From IMG/VR virus record IMGVR_UViG_3300017917_002172, positions 1-29,303 of that record: a stretch of DNA of 29,303 bases; one strand, 5' to 3'. The DNA is from a virus. The notes under the pieces were generated by a model. The model worked only from the letters and a program-made list of their open reading frames with translations, did not search any database and was not told the DNA's origin. Shown in pieces: positions 14,945 through 22,312 of the stretch. Position numbers and translations under genes: made by a program. Each line of letters opens with the position of its first letter. The first letter of the stretch is position 1.

Positions 14945-16527
14945 TGTCAGACTATATTGCAGATGACGATAGCCAAGAGATTCAGATCTCTAACTCTACT
15001 GATTGGTTAAAATTTCATAGTCCAGTAGTTGAAAAAACCAATGATCCTTTTAAGGTAGAAGGCGATGAATTGGTTAAGGTCTCAGGACTTTCTCCAGCAT
15101 TCCGTCGCAAAATGAATCGTGATATTCAAAAGAGATTTGTTGGTATTGAAGGAACTGGCACACAACAGAATCTATTGCAGCAGGCAATTACTGGATATGC
15201 AATGTTCGATCTTGTCGAGCCTCCTTATAACATGGAGTATTTATCTCAAGTTTATGAAGTAGATCCATATAATTATTCTGCAGTTAATGCTAAGGTTGCA
15301 AATATCGTAGGTCTTGGTTTTGATTTTATTGAAACACGCAAGACAGTAGAAGCAATGGACGGAATTGATAATGATACACAGCTTGAAAGAGCTCGTAGAA
15401 AGCTCAATAAGCTTCGTAGAGATTTACATGACTGGCTAGAAGATTGCAACGAAGAAGAGACATTTAAAGAGACTTTAATTAAATTTTATACAGATGTTGA
15501 AGCAACAGGAAACGGATATCTTGAAATAGGTCGTACAACTTCTGGAAAGATCGGATATATTGGACATATCCCAGCAAAGACAATGCGTGTTCGACGTCTT
15601 CGTGACGGATTTATTCAATTGCTTTATGGTAAGGCTGTATTCTTCCGTAACTTTGGAGATCAGGAAACTCCTAATCCAATTGCAGGCGGATTAGATAGAC
15701 CTAATGAAATTATTCATATTAAGAAGTACACGCCACAAAACAATTATTATGGAACTCCAGATATTGTGGCTGCTGCAAATTCAATGGCTGGAAACGAGTT
15801 TGCTGGTAAATATAACCTAGATTATTTTGAAAACAAGGCTGTGCCAAGATATATTATTACAGTTAAGGGAGCAAAGCTTTCTACTGAGTCAGAGCGTAAG
15901 TTGCTTGAGTTTTTCCAAGTCGGACTCAAGGGTAAAAACCATAGATCTCTATATATTCCTCTTCCTGCAGATTCACCAGATTCAAAGGTTGAATTTAAGA
16001 TGGAGCCAGTTGAAGCTGGTACTCAAGATTCATCATTTAACACATATCGTAAAATGAACCGTGATGAAATTCTTATGGCTCACAGAACACCAATTAATAA
16101 AATTGGAACCCCAGAAGGAATTAATTTGGCGGCAGCTAGAGATGCCGATAAGACATTTAAAGAGCAAGTATGTCGTCCAGCACAGGATATTCTAGAAAAG
16201 AAATTAAATAGAATTATTGGCGAAATGACAGATGCCCTAGAAATTAAATTCAATGAATTGGCACTTACAGACGAAGATACCCAGTCTAAGATTGATGAAC
16301 GTTATTTGAGAATGCAGGTAATTACTCCAAATGAAGTTCGTATCAGAAAGGGCATGGTTCCTCTAGATTCTGGAGATGAAGTGGTTGTATTAAAGCCACA
16401 GCAACAGGCAGAGGTTAGGGCGCAGGCTGGACAGACCAGAACCCGTGATTCTGAAAGAGCTGCAAATTCCCCAGATAATTCTGGGGAGGGTAGAAATACT
16501 CAGGGGGATGGAAGACAGGTCGAGTAG
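14944..16527 (+). CDS. phage portal protein
   Basis: A 527-residue portal, which forms the dodecameric ring at the capsid vertex through which DNA is packaged and the tail attached. Supporting features: the N-terminal lead into PPYNMEYLSQVYEVDPYNYSA; the ETLIKFYTDVEATGNGYLEI segment; NEIIHIKKYTPQNNYYGTPD, followed by the long spine helices; the NEFAGKYNLDYFENKAVPRY region; and the MAHRTPINKIG segment, typical of the HK97/PBSX-like portal family. The C-terminal ~45 residues are polar and likely disordered. AGGAAAG lies upstream of the ATG, which overlaps the preceding stop. A strong hairpin lies near the 3' end (16468-16487). Confidence 0.92.
   Translation: MSDYIADDDSQEIQISNSTDWLKFHSPVVEKTNDPFKVEGDELVKVSGLSPAFRRKMNRDIQKRFVGIEGTGTQQNLLQQAITGYAMFDLVEPPYNMEYLSQVYEVDPYNYSAVNAKVANIVGLGFDFIETRKTVEAMDGIDNDTQLERARRKLNKLRRDLHDWLEDCNEEETFKETLIKFYTDVEATGNGYLEIGRTTSGKIGYIGHIPAKTMRVRRLRDGFIQLLYGKAVFFRNFGDQETPNPIAGGLDRPNEIIHIKKYTPQNNYYGTPDIVAAANSMAGNEFAGKYNLDYFENKAVPRYIITVKGAKLSTESERKLLEFFQVGLKGKNHRSLYIPLPADSPDSKVEFKMEPVEAGTQDSSFNTYRKMNRDEILMAHRTPINKIGTPEGINLAAARDADKTFKEQVCRPAQDILEKKLNRIIGEMTDALEIKFNELALTDEDTQSKIDERYLRMQVITPNEVRIRKGMVPLDSGDEVVVLKPQQQAEVRAQAGQTRTRDSERAANSPDNSGEGRNTQGDGRQVE
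16468..16487 (+). repeat. 8-bp GC-rich hairpin near the end of the portal gene
   Basis: TCCCCAGA, TAAT, TCTGGGGA: a perfect eight-base stem with a four-base loop, inside coding sequence about 40 bases before the portal stop. It has no T-run, so it is not a simple terminator. It could mark RNA processing or limit read-through into the next operon. Confidence 0.55.
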
Positions 16528-16544
16528 TCCTACTCAACTATTAT

Positions 16545-16573
16545 TTGCGTTATAGTAAATAACGTAATAAAAT
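16545..16573 (+). promoter_or_regulatory. candidate promoter of protease-scaffold-capsid genes
   Basis: TTGCGT (16545-16550), 17 bases, TAAAAT (16568-16573), then seven bases to ATG 16581, with no Shine-Dalgarno. A six-base inverted repeat (CGTTAT, AGTAA, ATAACG; 16548-16564) overlaps the -35 and the spacer and could be an operator. Confidence 0.45.
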
Positions 16574-16580
16574 TAAGCAT

Positions 16581-17906
16581 ATGAATATTGAAAAATCTTT
16601 GTGGTCCTCACATGGCGATAACATTAATTTATCTGTGCCATTCACTAAAGTCAACCGTGAAAAGCGCACAGTTTCAGGGTTTGCCACATTAGATAATCTA
16701 GATCAAACAGGTGACGTTGTAACATCAGAAGCAAGCATGAAAGCTTTTGAGAATTTCCGTGGCAATATTCGTGAAATGCATGGACCAACAGCAGTTGGTA
16801 AGATGGTTTCATTTAAGCCAGAAACCTATTATGATCCAATGACAAAACAATTTTATAGTGGTGTTTATGTAGATGCATATATTTCAAAAGGTGCACAAGA
16901 TACATGGGAAAAGATTCTTGACGGAACTTTAGCAGGATTTTCAATCGGCGGAAAAATTATAGACTCAGATAATGAAGTTAACAAATCAACAGGTAAACCA
17001 GTTCGTTTTATTAAAGAATATGCATTGATGGAACTATCAGTTGTAGATTCTCCAGCAAATGAGCTTTGCAACATTTTGTCTATTCAGAAAATGAATGGAC
17101 AATTTGTATTTAAAGGAATGGCAGCAGAAACTATAACAGAAAATATTTTTTATTGTGCTGACTCTGACTCAGTATTTATCTCTACAGATGCATCTTACGA
17201 CTCCCCAGTTACAGGAAAGCCAGCATCACTAATTGGTTGGGTTGAGAGTAATGATGTTAACAAAGCGAAAGAAATAGATAAGATTCTTGATTCATTTAAG
17301 AAATCAAGATTACCGTTGCCTGATACACAAACAATTGCAAAACAGGCAAACGCAGAAGGAGGTAATGAAGTGTCAGAAAATACAGAAAACGCAGTAGTTG
17401 AAGAAACTCCTGCAGTTGAAGAAGCAGCGCCTGCAGAAGTTGCAGCACCTGCTGAAGAAACACCTGTTGCTGAGGAAGCACCAGCTGTTGAAGACGCTCC
17501 TGCCGAAACTCTGGAAAAAGCAGCCGACGTATCAGAAGTTGAGGTTGATGAACCTGATTTTGCAAAGATGCTAGGTGATCTTAAGGGATTCTTCTCAGAT
17601 ACACTTACAAAGGCATCTGAGGCAAACGCAGCTCAAGTTACAACAATCAAAGAGACTGTTGAAACATTTAGCAAGAGCGTAGATACTCGTATTTCAGAAT
17701 TGGCAGAACAGCATGCAGCACTTTCAAAGGCTGTAGAAAATATCAAGAGCACGATTGATGGCGTAGAAAAGCGTGTCGTAGCAGTAGAATCAGAGACTGC
17801 AATCAAGAAGTCCTCAGACCTTGGCGGGTCTCAGGAAGTAATAACAAAATCCAAATCAAAATGGAACGGTTCTTTCCTCGGTTCCGTAAATGAACTTTTT
17901 AACTGA
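16581..17906 (+). CDS. prohead protease fused to capsid scaffold
   Basis: A 441-residue protein. Residues 1-165 form an HK97/XkdF-type prohead serine protease: a candidate catalytic His in EMHG (H67), a Ser in GFSIGG (S121), and ELSVVDSPAN (151-160), the usual closing motif of the fold. The protease trims scaffold and capsid during maturation. Residues ~265-315 are an Ala/Pro/Glu-rich linker, and 325-405 are a strongly helical, coiled-coil-like segment ending in KSKWNGSFLGS. This second half looks like a scaffolding protein, which matches the absence of a delta domain in the capsid protein downstream. An internal start at 17370 probably makes the scaffold on its own. Another beta-rich segment (185-225) is unassigned. 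Start by leaderless-type ATG. Confidence 0.88.
   Translation: MNIEKSLWSSHGDNINLSVPFTKVNREKRTVSGFATLDNLDQTGDVVTSEASMKAFENFRGNIREMHGPTAVGKMVSFKPETYYDPMTKQFYSGVYVDAYISKGAQDTWEKILDGTLAGFSIGGKIIDSDNEVNKSTGKPVRFIKEYALMELSVVDSPANELCNILSIQKMNGQFVFKGMAAETITENIFYCADSDSVFISTDASYDSPVTGKPASLIGWVESNDVNKAKEIDKILDSFKKSRLPLPDTQTIAKQANAEGGNEVSENTENAVVEETPAVEEAAPAEVAAPAEETPVAEEAPAVEDAPAETLEKAADVSEVEVDEPDFAKMLGDLKGFFSDTLTKASEANAAQVTTIKETVETFSKSVDTRISELAEQHAALSKAVENIKSTIDGVEKRVVAVESETAIKKSSDLGGSQEVITKSKSKWNGSFLGSVNELFN
17370..17906 (+). CDS. predicted nested capsid scaffold (internal in-frame start)
   Basis: GTG at 17370 is in frame with the protease (codon 264). AAGGAGGT (17356-17363), almost the full anti-Shine-Dalgarno complement, lies six bases upstream. 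Initiation here would give a 178-residue protein comprising the acidic Ala/Pro/Glu linker and the coiled-coil scaffold, without the protease. This is the arrangement of lambda C and Nu3, where more scaffold than protease is needed. The Shine-Dalgarno is the best in the region, while the parent gene has none. No other gene starts there: ATG 17365 is out of frame and stops after ten codons. Whether the site is used is inference. Confidence 0.6.
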   Translation: MSENTENAVVEETPAVEEAAPAEVAAPAEETPVAEEAPAVEDAPAETLEKAADVSEVEVDEPDFAKMLGDLKGFFSDTLTKASEANAAQVTTIKETVETFSKSVDTRISELAEQHAALSKAVENIKSTIDGVEKRVVAVESETAIKKSSDLGGSQEVITKSKSKWNGSFLGSVNELFN

Positions 17907-17926
17907 AAAGGTAGGTGAAATATATA

Positions 17927-18991
17927 ATGAGCAATGAAACATTTGAAAAATCAGTAGCAGCGAATACAACAATCGCTGGTGTCGGTCAATCAGCAAGCGG
18001 TACATTTGCATCCACAACAGGTGGAGCAGGAGTACACGTAGCATCTGAAGCTGGCAACGGTGGTATCCTAAATCCAGAGCAATCATCACGATTCTTGGAT
18101 TACATGTTCGACGCAACTGTGATCGGTAAGGTAGCTCGTACTGTACGCATGAAGTCAGACACTACCGAGATTGATCGTATCGGTGTTGGAGAGCGTCTAA
18201 TGACAGTCGCAGCTGAAGCAGATAACACTGCAACAAACGCAGCAGTAACTTTCTCAAAGATCTCTCTTACAACAAAGAAGCTTCGCCTAGATTGGGAACT
18301 TTCAACAGAATCGCTTGAAGATAATATTGAAGGTGCTGATCTAGAAGATCACATCGCCCGCATGATGGCAACACAGGCAGGTAATGACATTGAAGACGTA
18401 GTCCTCAATGGAACAGGTTCTGGTTCTGGCTTGATGTCAGCATTCCAGGGCGTTGTTGCAAAGTCTAAGGCTTATGGTCACGTTGTTGATGCAGCGGGTG
18501 CAGCAGTATCCCGTGCAACATTCAACTCAGCACTTAAGGCTCTTCCACGTAAGTACAAGCAGCGTCGTACAGACCTCCGCTTCCTTGCTGGATCCAATTT
18601 GATTCAGGACTTCCTGTACGCAAACAGCATTGGAACAAACCAGACAATCCCACAAGATATCGCTTCAAGCATTATCCGTGGAGATGTCGCACCACTAGGT
18701 GGACCAGCTGGATATGTGGCTCCATTCGCATTCGGTATTCCGATTGTTGAAGTGCCACTTCTTCCAGAAGCACAGACTGGTGATTACACAGGCGCAACAG
18801 GTCAGCACGGAGATATCCACTTGACATTCCCAAATAACGTAGTTATTGGTATCAAGCGTGATGTAACTGTCTACCGCTTCTTCTGGCCTCGTAAGGACTC
18901 TATCGAGTACACAATGTATACTCGTGTAGGCGTTCAGATCGAGCAGGCAGACGCTTGGGTAGTTGTTAAGAACGTTAAGGTCGCTTCTTAA
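17927..18991 (+). CDS. major capsid protein, HK97 fold
   Basis: A 354-residue capsid protein. Residues ~1-45 are Ser/Gly/Ala-rich and flexible. ILNPEQSSRFLDYMFDATVI leads into the E-loop region. LEDHIARMMATQAGNDIEDVVLNG (139-162) is the P-domain spine helix, and GIPIVEVPLLP near 245 is the usual A-domain strand. The closing VVIGIKRDVTVYRFFWPRKDSIEYTM and VGVQIEQADAWVVV strands are typical of the fold. No delta domain is present, in line with a separate scaffold. The frame opens at GTG 17915, but ATG 17927 with AGGTGA ten bases ahead is the likelier start. Arginine codons are nearly all CGT or CGC, consistent with high expression. A strong terminator follows. Confidence 0.92.
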   Translation: MSNETFEKSVAANTTIAGVGQSASGTFASTTGGAGVHVASEAGNGGILNPEQSSRFLDYMFDATVIGKVARTVRMKSDTTEIDRIGVGERLMTVAAEADNTATNAAVTFSKISLTTKKLRLDWELSTESLEDNIEGADLEDHIARMMATQAGNDIEDVVLNGTGSGSGLMSAFQGVVAKSKAYGHVVDAAGAAVSRATFNSALKALPRKYKQRRTDLRFLAGSNLIQDFLYANSIGTNQTIPQDIASSIIRGDVAPLGGPAGYVAPFAFGIPIVEVPLLPEAQTGDYTGATGQHGDIHLTFPNNVVIGIKRDVTVYRFFWPRKDSIEYTMYTRVGVQIEQADAWVVVKNVKVAS

Positions 18992-19012
18992 TTTATAGGA
19001 TTTAATTCCGCT

Positions 19013-19046
19013 AAAAGCCCCTCAAATTAATTTTTGGGGGGCTTTT
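19013..19046 (+). terminator. intrinsic terminator after the capsid gene
   Basis: A 14-pair stem, AAAAGCCCCTCAAA with TTTGGGGGGCTTTT, one G-T pair, and a six-base loop (TTAATT), starting 22 bases after the capsid stop. The right arm ends in TTTT and is followed by an AT-rich tail. It is likely to separate the abundant capsid mRNA from the connector genes. Confidence 0.85.
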
Positions 19047-19071
19047 CATTTAAATTTGTTAATGCTATAAT
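19043..19071 (+). promoter_or_regulatory. candidate promoter of the connector operon
   Basis: TATAAT at 19066-19071, with TTTTCA 17 bases upstream (19043-19048) overlapping the tail of the terminator. Transcription near 19078 would give a ~20-base leader carrying AAGGAG (19087-19092) before ATG 19099. Confidence 0.5.
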
Positions 19072-19098
19072 TGATTGACACAGAATAAGGAGATTTAC

Positions 19099-19497
19099 AT
19101 GTCATTCGAGACATTAAAAGTATCTGAACTAAAGAAAGTGGCTGAAGATTTCGGAGTAGAGATTGACGGTCTAAAAAATAAAACAGACATTATTGCAGCA
19201 CTCTCAGAAGAGGGAGTCACCTGGGCGGTATATCAAAAGACCGTAAAAGACGTAGAAGAGGCAGAAGACATGTCAGTAGAAGTTCTTCCAAAGTTTGATC
19301 CTAAAAAGGAACAGCCAGAAGATACAGTTTTGGTTAAGATGGAAAGAGACAATTTCCGTTATGACATTCAAGGGTTTACATTTACAAAAGAGCATCCGTT
19401 TATTGCTATGAATAAAGAAAAGGCCCAAGCAATTTTTGATAAGGAGGCAGGATTTAGGTTAGCAACTCCTAAAGAAGTGCAGGAGTTTTATCACTAA
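19099..19497 (+). CDS. SAP/HeH-like domain protein after capsid (connector-region protein)
   Basis: A 132-residue protein. Residues ~3-40 (LKVSELKKVAEDFGVEIDGL, then KTDIIAALSEEG) form the helix-extended-helix pattern of SAP/HeH/Rho-N-like motifs, which often appear on small phage proteins downstream of the capsid gene and may contact nucleic acid or head components. Residues ~70-132 are beta-rich with FRYDIQGFTFTKEHPFIAM. TTG at 19075 is in frame, but ATG 19099 has AAGGAG six bases ahead, so I chose it. A head-to-tail connection or head-fibre role is inferred from position only. Confidence 0.65.
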   Translation: MSFETLKVSELKKVAEDFGVEIDGLKNKTDIIAALSEEGVTWAVYQKTVKDVEEAEDMSVEVLPKFDPKKEQPEDTVLVKMERDNFRYDIQGFTFTKEHPFIAMNKEKAQAIFDKEAGFRLATPKEVQEFYH

Positions 19498-19511
19498 TCT
19501 AAGCCTATAAA

Positions 19512-20495
19512 ATGGCAGAGATATACGTAGGAAGTAATTTCCCAGCAAGAACAACAATATTCTATGCTGGAGAATTATATGTTTCAGAAGGTCCAGTTAA
19601 TGTTCAGGTATATGACATTACTCAGGACCCAGCTGTTGTTCCATCTATAAATCCAGAAACATTAGTTATTCAATTAACTGCAACTCAGTTAGAAACAGAT
19701 CCAGGAACCTATCAAGTTGTCTTGCCTCTTACTTTAACTACAAGACAGAGAAGCTTTAAGCTAGATTGGCTGTATATGGTTGGCTCTGAAACTATTACGC
19801 ATACATCATATTTAGATATTGTAAAGCCATATGCTGATATAACAGAAGTTATGCAGGATTTAAATTTTGGATATGAGCCATCAGATCCAAACTATAAGTC
19901 ATACCATGAATTAATAATGGCGGAAAAGTATGCCAGAAAAGTAATTGAAAGTCATACTGGACAAAACTTTTACCTATATGATGATGTTCAAATAGCTTAT
20001 GGAACAGGCTCAGATGTATTGCCTCTACCATATAAATTAAATTCATTGCATGAACTACATGCAAGCGACCTGCTATTAGTAGATACAATTAATAATGTTA
20101 ATAATTGGAACTATGAACCAATCGTTTCAGAAACAGGATTTGGATTAAGAGTAGATAGATCTAATGTATTAGATAATACCGTCTATGTTGCAAATGGTAT
20201 GGTTCCACCATCAATTCATGATTTATATAATGGTCCATTTATTAATGGAGTCAAATATAGAGTAGCTGGAAAGTATGGATGGGATTATGTTCCAGATAAT
20301 GTCCAGCAAGCATGTATTCAATTAATAGGAGACTTTTTCTCCAAGGACAGGGTTTGGACAAATAAGTATGTAAAGAGTATATCTACATTTGACTGGGATT
20401 TTGAATACTCATCAGATGTATATAAAGGAACTGGTAATGCCTATGCTGATCAGTTACTATATCCTTATGTATTAAATAATATGGTTGTAATATGA
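19512..20495 (+). CDS. probable head-tail connector (adaptor-like)
   Basis: A 327-residue protein. Residues 1-105 form a beta domain (NFPARTTIFYAGELYVSEGP, then QLTATQLETDPGTYQVVLPL), which resembles a small Ig-like or BppU-like N-terminal extension. Residues 110-327 include helices (ELIMAEKYARKVIESHTGQNF) and a C-terminal DNVQQACIQLIGDFFSKDR helix followed by DWDFEYS and GNAYADQLLYPYV. The latter features are typical of gp6/gp15-like adaptors that dock under the portal. The gene is followed by a four-base ATGA overlap into the next connector gene. The N-terminal extension makes it longer than classical adaptors. Confidence 0.7.
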   Translation: MAEIYVGSNFPARTTIFYAGELYVSEGPVNVQVYDITQDPAVVPSINPETLVIQLTATQLETDPGTYQVVLPLTLTTRQRSFKLDWLYMVGSETITHTSYLDIVKPYADITEVMQDLNFGYEPSDPNYKSYHELIMAEKYARKVIESHTGQNFYLYDDVQIAYGTGSDVLPLPYKLNSLHELHASDLLLVDTINNVNNWNYEPIVSETGFGLRVDRSNVLDNTVYVANGMVPPSIHDLYNGPFINGVKYRVAGKYGWDYVPDNVQQACIQLIGDFFSKDRVWTNKYVKSISTFDWDFEYSSDVYKGTGNAYADQLLYPYVLNNMVVI

Positions 20496-20920
20496 TAGAT
20501 TTGATTGATTCTGTATTAAGCATGAGGCTTGATGTTTATAGACAATCAGATATACAAGATAAAGATACTGGTGCTATAAAAAGAGAGTGGAATTACCATA
20601 AAACTCTTCCATGCCATGCTAAAGGTGTAATTAGCAACTCAGCTACAACAAGATCTAGCGATAAGCAAGTTTTTAGCAATAAGTATATTAATGATCAAGT
20701 AATTCAAGTTAGAACTATGGATAAGCTTGTAATGCGTGATAAGATTACAAATGTTCGTGATTCAAAGGATAGCGTTATTTGGGTTGAGAATAATTTTCCA
20801 ACAGATACTCCAACAGTGTTTGAAGTAGTTGGAACTACACCAATCACAGATCCTTTTGGCAATGTCATTGGATTTAATTCATCATTAAAGAGATCGGAGA
20901 ACCAGCAAATTGGACTCTAG
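20492..20920 (+). CDS. probable head closure / stopper protein
   Basis: A 142-residue protein, beta-rich, starting MIDLIDSVLSMRLDVYRQSD, with a later IWVENNFPTDTPTVFEVVGT strand. Size, position right after the adaptor and before the tail terminator, and the overall beta-barrel pattern fit the SPP1 gp16-like stopper that seals the filled head. It overlaps the adaptor by four bases (ATGA) and the next gene by 11. The exact family is not certain. Confidence 0.6.
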   Translation: MIDLIDSVLSMRLDVYRQSDIQDKDTGAIKREWNYHKTLPCHAKGVISNSATTRSSDKQVFSNKYINDQVIQVRTMDKLVMRDKITNVRDSKDSVIWVENNFPTDTPTVFEVVGTTPITDPFGNVIGFNSSLKRSENQQIGL

Positions 20921-21695
20921 TGTAATGCTAATGCAGGCATCCAGCGGCCTAGAAAGGCTTATGGATGGAAATAGAAACGGCGTACTTAAAGATAGTACAG
21001 TCGCTCAAATATCTGCATATTTATATTACAACACTCAAGTTATATCTAAGCTTACAGAAAACAAACAATTCCAATCTAAATTTTCTGAGACCATATTCCA
21101 GCAGATAGACAAGGACTTTGGAGAGTACATGGATGCAAAAGCTAGAACATCTCCAAGATCTCTTCACCATGTCTATGAATGGAAAAAGGTAGGAAATAAG
21201 AACGCAAGACTTTTCGGTCTAAGCTTAGAATCACAAGACGGTCTTTCATTTAGAATTTCAACTGCATTTAAACCATCACGCTCACTTGTCCCATTAACTG
21301 GAGGAACAAAGCGTAGACATACATTTATCAACAAGGCTTCAGTAATGGAAGCAGGTATGCCATTAAAGATATCTCCAAAGAATGCAACAAGATTAGTTTT
21401 TGAATCTGGCGGAGAAACTGTATTCATGCCTAAAGGTGCATCAGTTATTGTTAAGCGTCCAGGCGGACCTGGAGTAAAAAACCAATACTTTTTAGCACAC
21501 TCAAGATTCTTTACAGGACAACTTGTAAATCAGTCTATAAAGAAATCTGGATTCCAAAGAATATTCAATGCTGGAATGGCAAAAGCATTAAAGCTCCCTT
21601 CTGGAATTAAAAAGGTTCAGTATAAATTTAGCCCTAATGTTATTAGGTCTCAAGCAGACTCAGCACTCACAGCAGCATTTGGAGGAGCACTATGA
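20910..21695 (+). CDS. probable neck / tail completion protein
   Basis: A 261-residue protein lying between the stopper and tail terminator genes, where HK97 gp10-like tail completion proteins normally sit; it is about twice their usual size. Residues ~1-80 are helical, and 85-200 are basic with beta strands (LFGLSLESQDGLSFRI; VFESGGETVFMPKGASVIV). A C-terminal basic helix (FNAGMAKALKLPSGIKKV) follows. TTG 20910 is preceded by GGAGA nine bases upstream, while ATG 20925 has no Shine-Dalgarno, so I favour TTG. A four-base overlap joins it to the next gene. Confidence 0.55.
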   Translation: MDSSVMLMQASSGLERLMDGNRNGVLKDSTVAQISAYLYYNTQVISKLTENKQFQSKFSETIFQQIDKDFGEYMDAKARTSPRSLHHVYEWKKVGNKNARLFGLSLESQDGLSFRISTAFKPSRSLVPLTGGTKRRHTFINKASVMEAGMPLKISPKNATRLVFESGGETVFMPKGASVIVKRPGGPGVKNQYFLAHSRFFTGQLVNQSIKKSGFQRIFNAGMAKALKLPSGIKKVQYKFSPNVIRSQADSALTAAFGGAL

Positions 21696-22204
21696 CAGCA
21701 AACTTTAAACTAGATGCAATGCTAGAGCTACGTAAATTTCTATGGGAAGAATTATCTTCTCGTAATATTTTTGATGCAGATGACTATTGGTCAGATAATT
21801 TAAATGAGAATATTGTTCCAATAGTTCCAGTTCAGCAGACTGCGGAAATGAGTCAGTTTTTGAGCGGAAAGAAGCATATAGTCTATGACAAGATAGGTAT
21901 GTCTACTGAAGATAATTGGATGATCTCATGTGAGCAAATTTTGTTCACCATATATTCAACTGATTTTTCTGAGATAAATGAGATTAGGAACTTTATGACA
22001 GACCAGTTTAGACGTATGGACGAGTCTGCAAGGGATATAAACTACTGGTCTGACTTATCAGACAAATTTAAATTTCATTCTATTTTTATAGCAGATATAT
22101 CCCCAACAGCCCCATCAGAGGAATTGCAAGGATTCTTTACGGCAGAGGTCATACTAGAAATCAAATATTCAAGAATTTTAGACGGCCAGGGCAGATTCCT
22201 TTAA
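21692..22204 (+). CDS. probable tail terminator protein
   Basis: A 170-residue alpha/beta protein in the place of lambda gpU-like tail terminators: after the neck protein and just before the tail tube. It opens with helix KLDAMLELRKFLWEELSSR, has a central strand-helix pair (CEQILFTIYSTDFSEINEIRNF), and ends with strands (FFTAEVILEIKYSRIL). Tail terminators cap the tube and dock it to the head. The ATGA overlap with the upstream gene indicates coupled translation. Confidence 0.65.
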   Translation: MTANFKLDAMLELRKFLWEELSSRNIFDADDYWSDNLNENIVPIVPVQQTAEMSQFLSGKKHIVYDKIGMSTEDNWMISCEQILFTIYSTDFSEINEIRNFMTDQFRRMDESARDINYWSDLSDKFKFHSIFIADISPTAPSEELQGFFTAEVILEIKYSRILDGQGRFL

Positions 22205-22214
22205 CGTTTGCCTT

Positions 22215-22242
22215 TTGACCTCTTATGGCCTAGAATTAGACT
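22215..22242 (+). promoter_or_regulatory. candidate promoter of the tail tube operon
   Basis: TTGACC (22215-22220), 16 bases, TAGACT (22237-22242). The same TAGACT hexamer is used ahead of the halogenase cassette. The predicted leader is about 64 bases and ends with a strong AGGAGGTG (22295-22302) before ATG 22313, consistent with high expression of the tube protein. Confidence 0.5.
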
Positions 22243-22312
22243 ACTAGAGGAAAGAAGCCTAGCCAGCTTGATAAAATTTAATACATAGAATTCCAGGAGG
22301 TGGAAATAAAAT

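Noticed and set aside
19075-19098. TTG as the start of the gene after the capsid
   Set aside because: It lies only three bases after the -10 box and has no Shine-Dalgarno; ATG 19099 has AAGGAG at ideal distance.
19506-19511. TATAAA abutting ATG 19512 as a promoter
   Set aside because: The hexamer touches the start codon, so transcription would begin inside the gene; no -35 supports it. Read-through from the gene before is simpler.
22190-22216. Weak hairpin GGCAGA / TTTGCC with TTTT at the end of the tail terminator gene
   Set aside because: Only six pairs with one G-T, an 11-base loop and a four-T tail; too weak to call a terminator, though it may contribute to one before the tail tube promoter.
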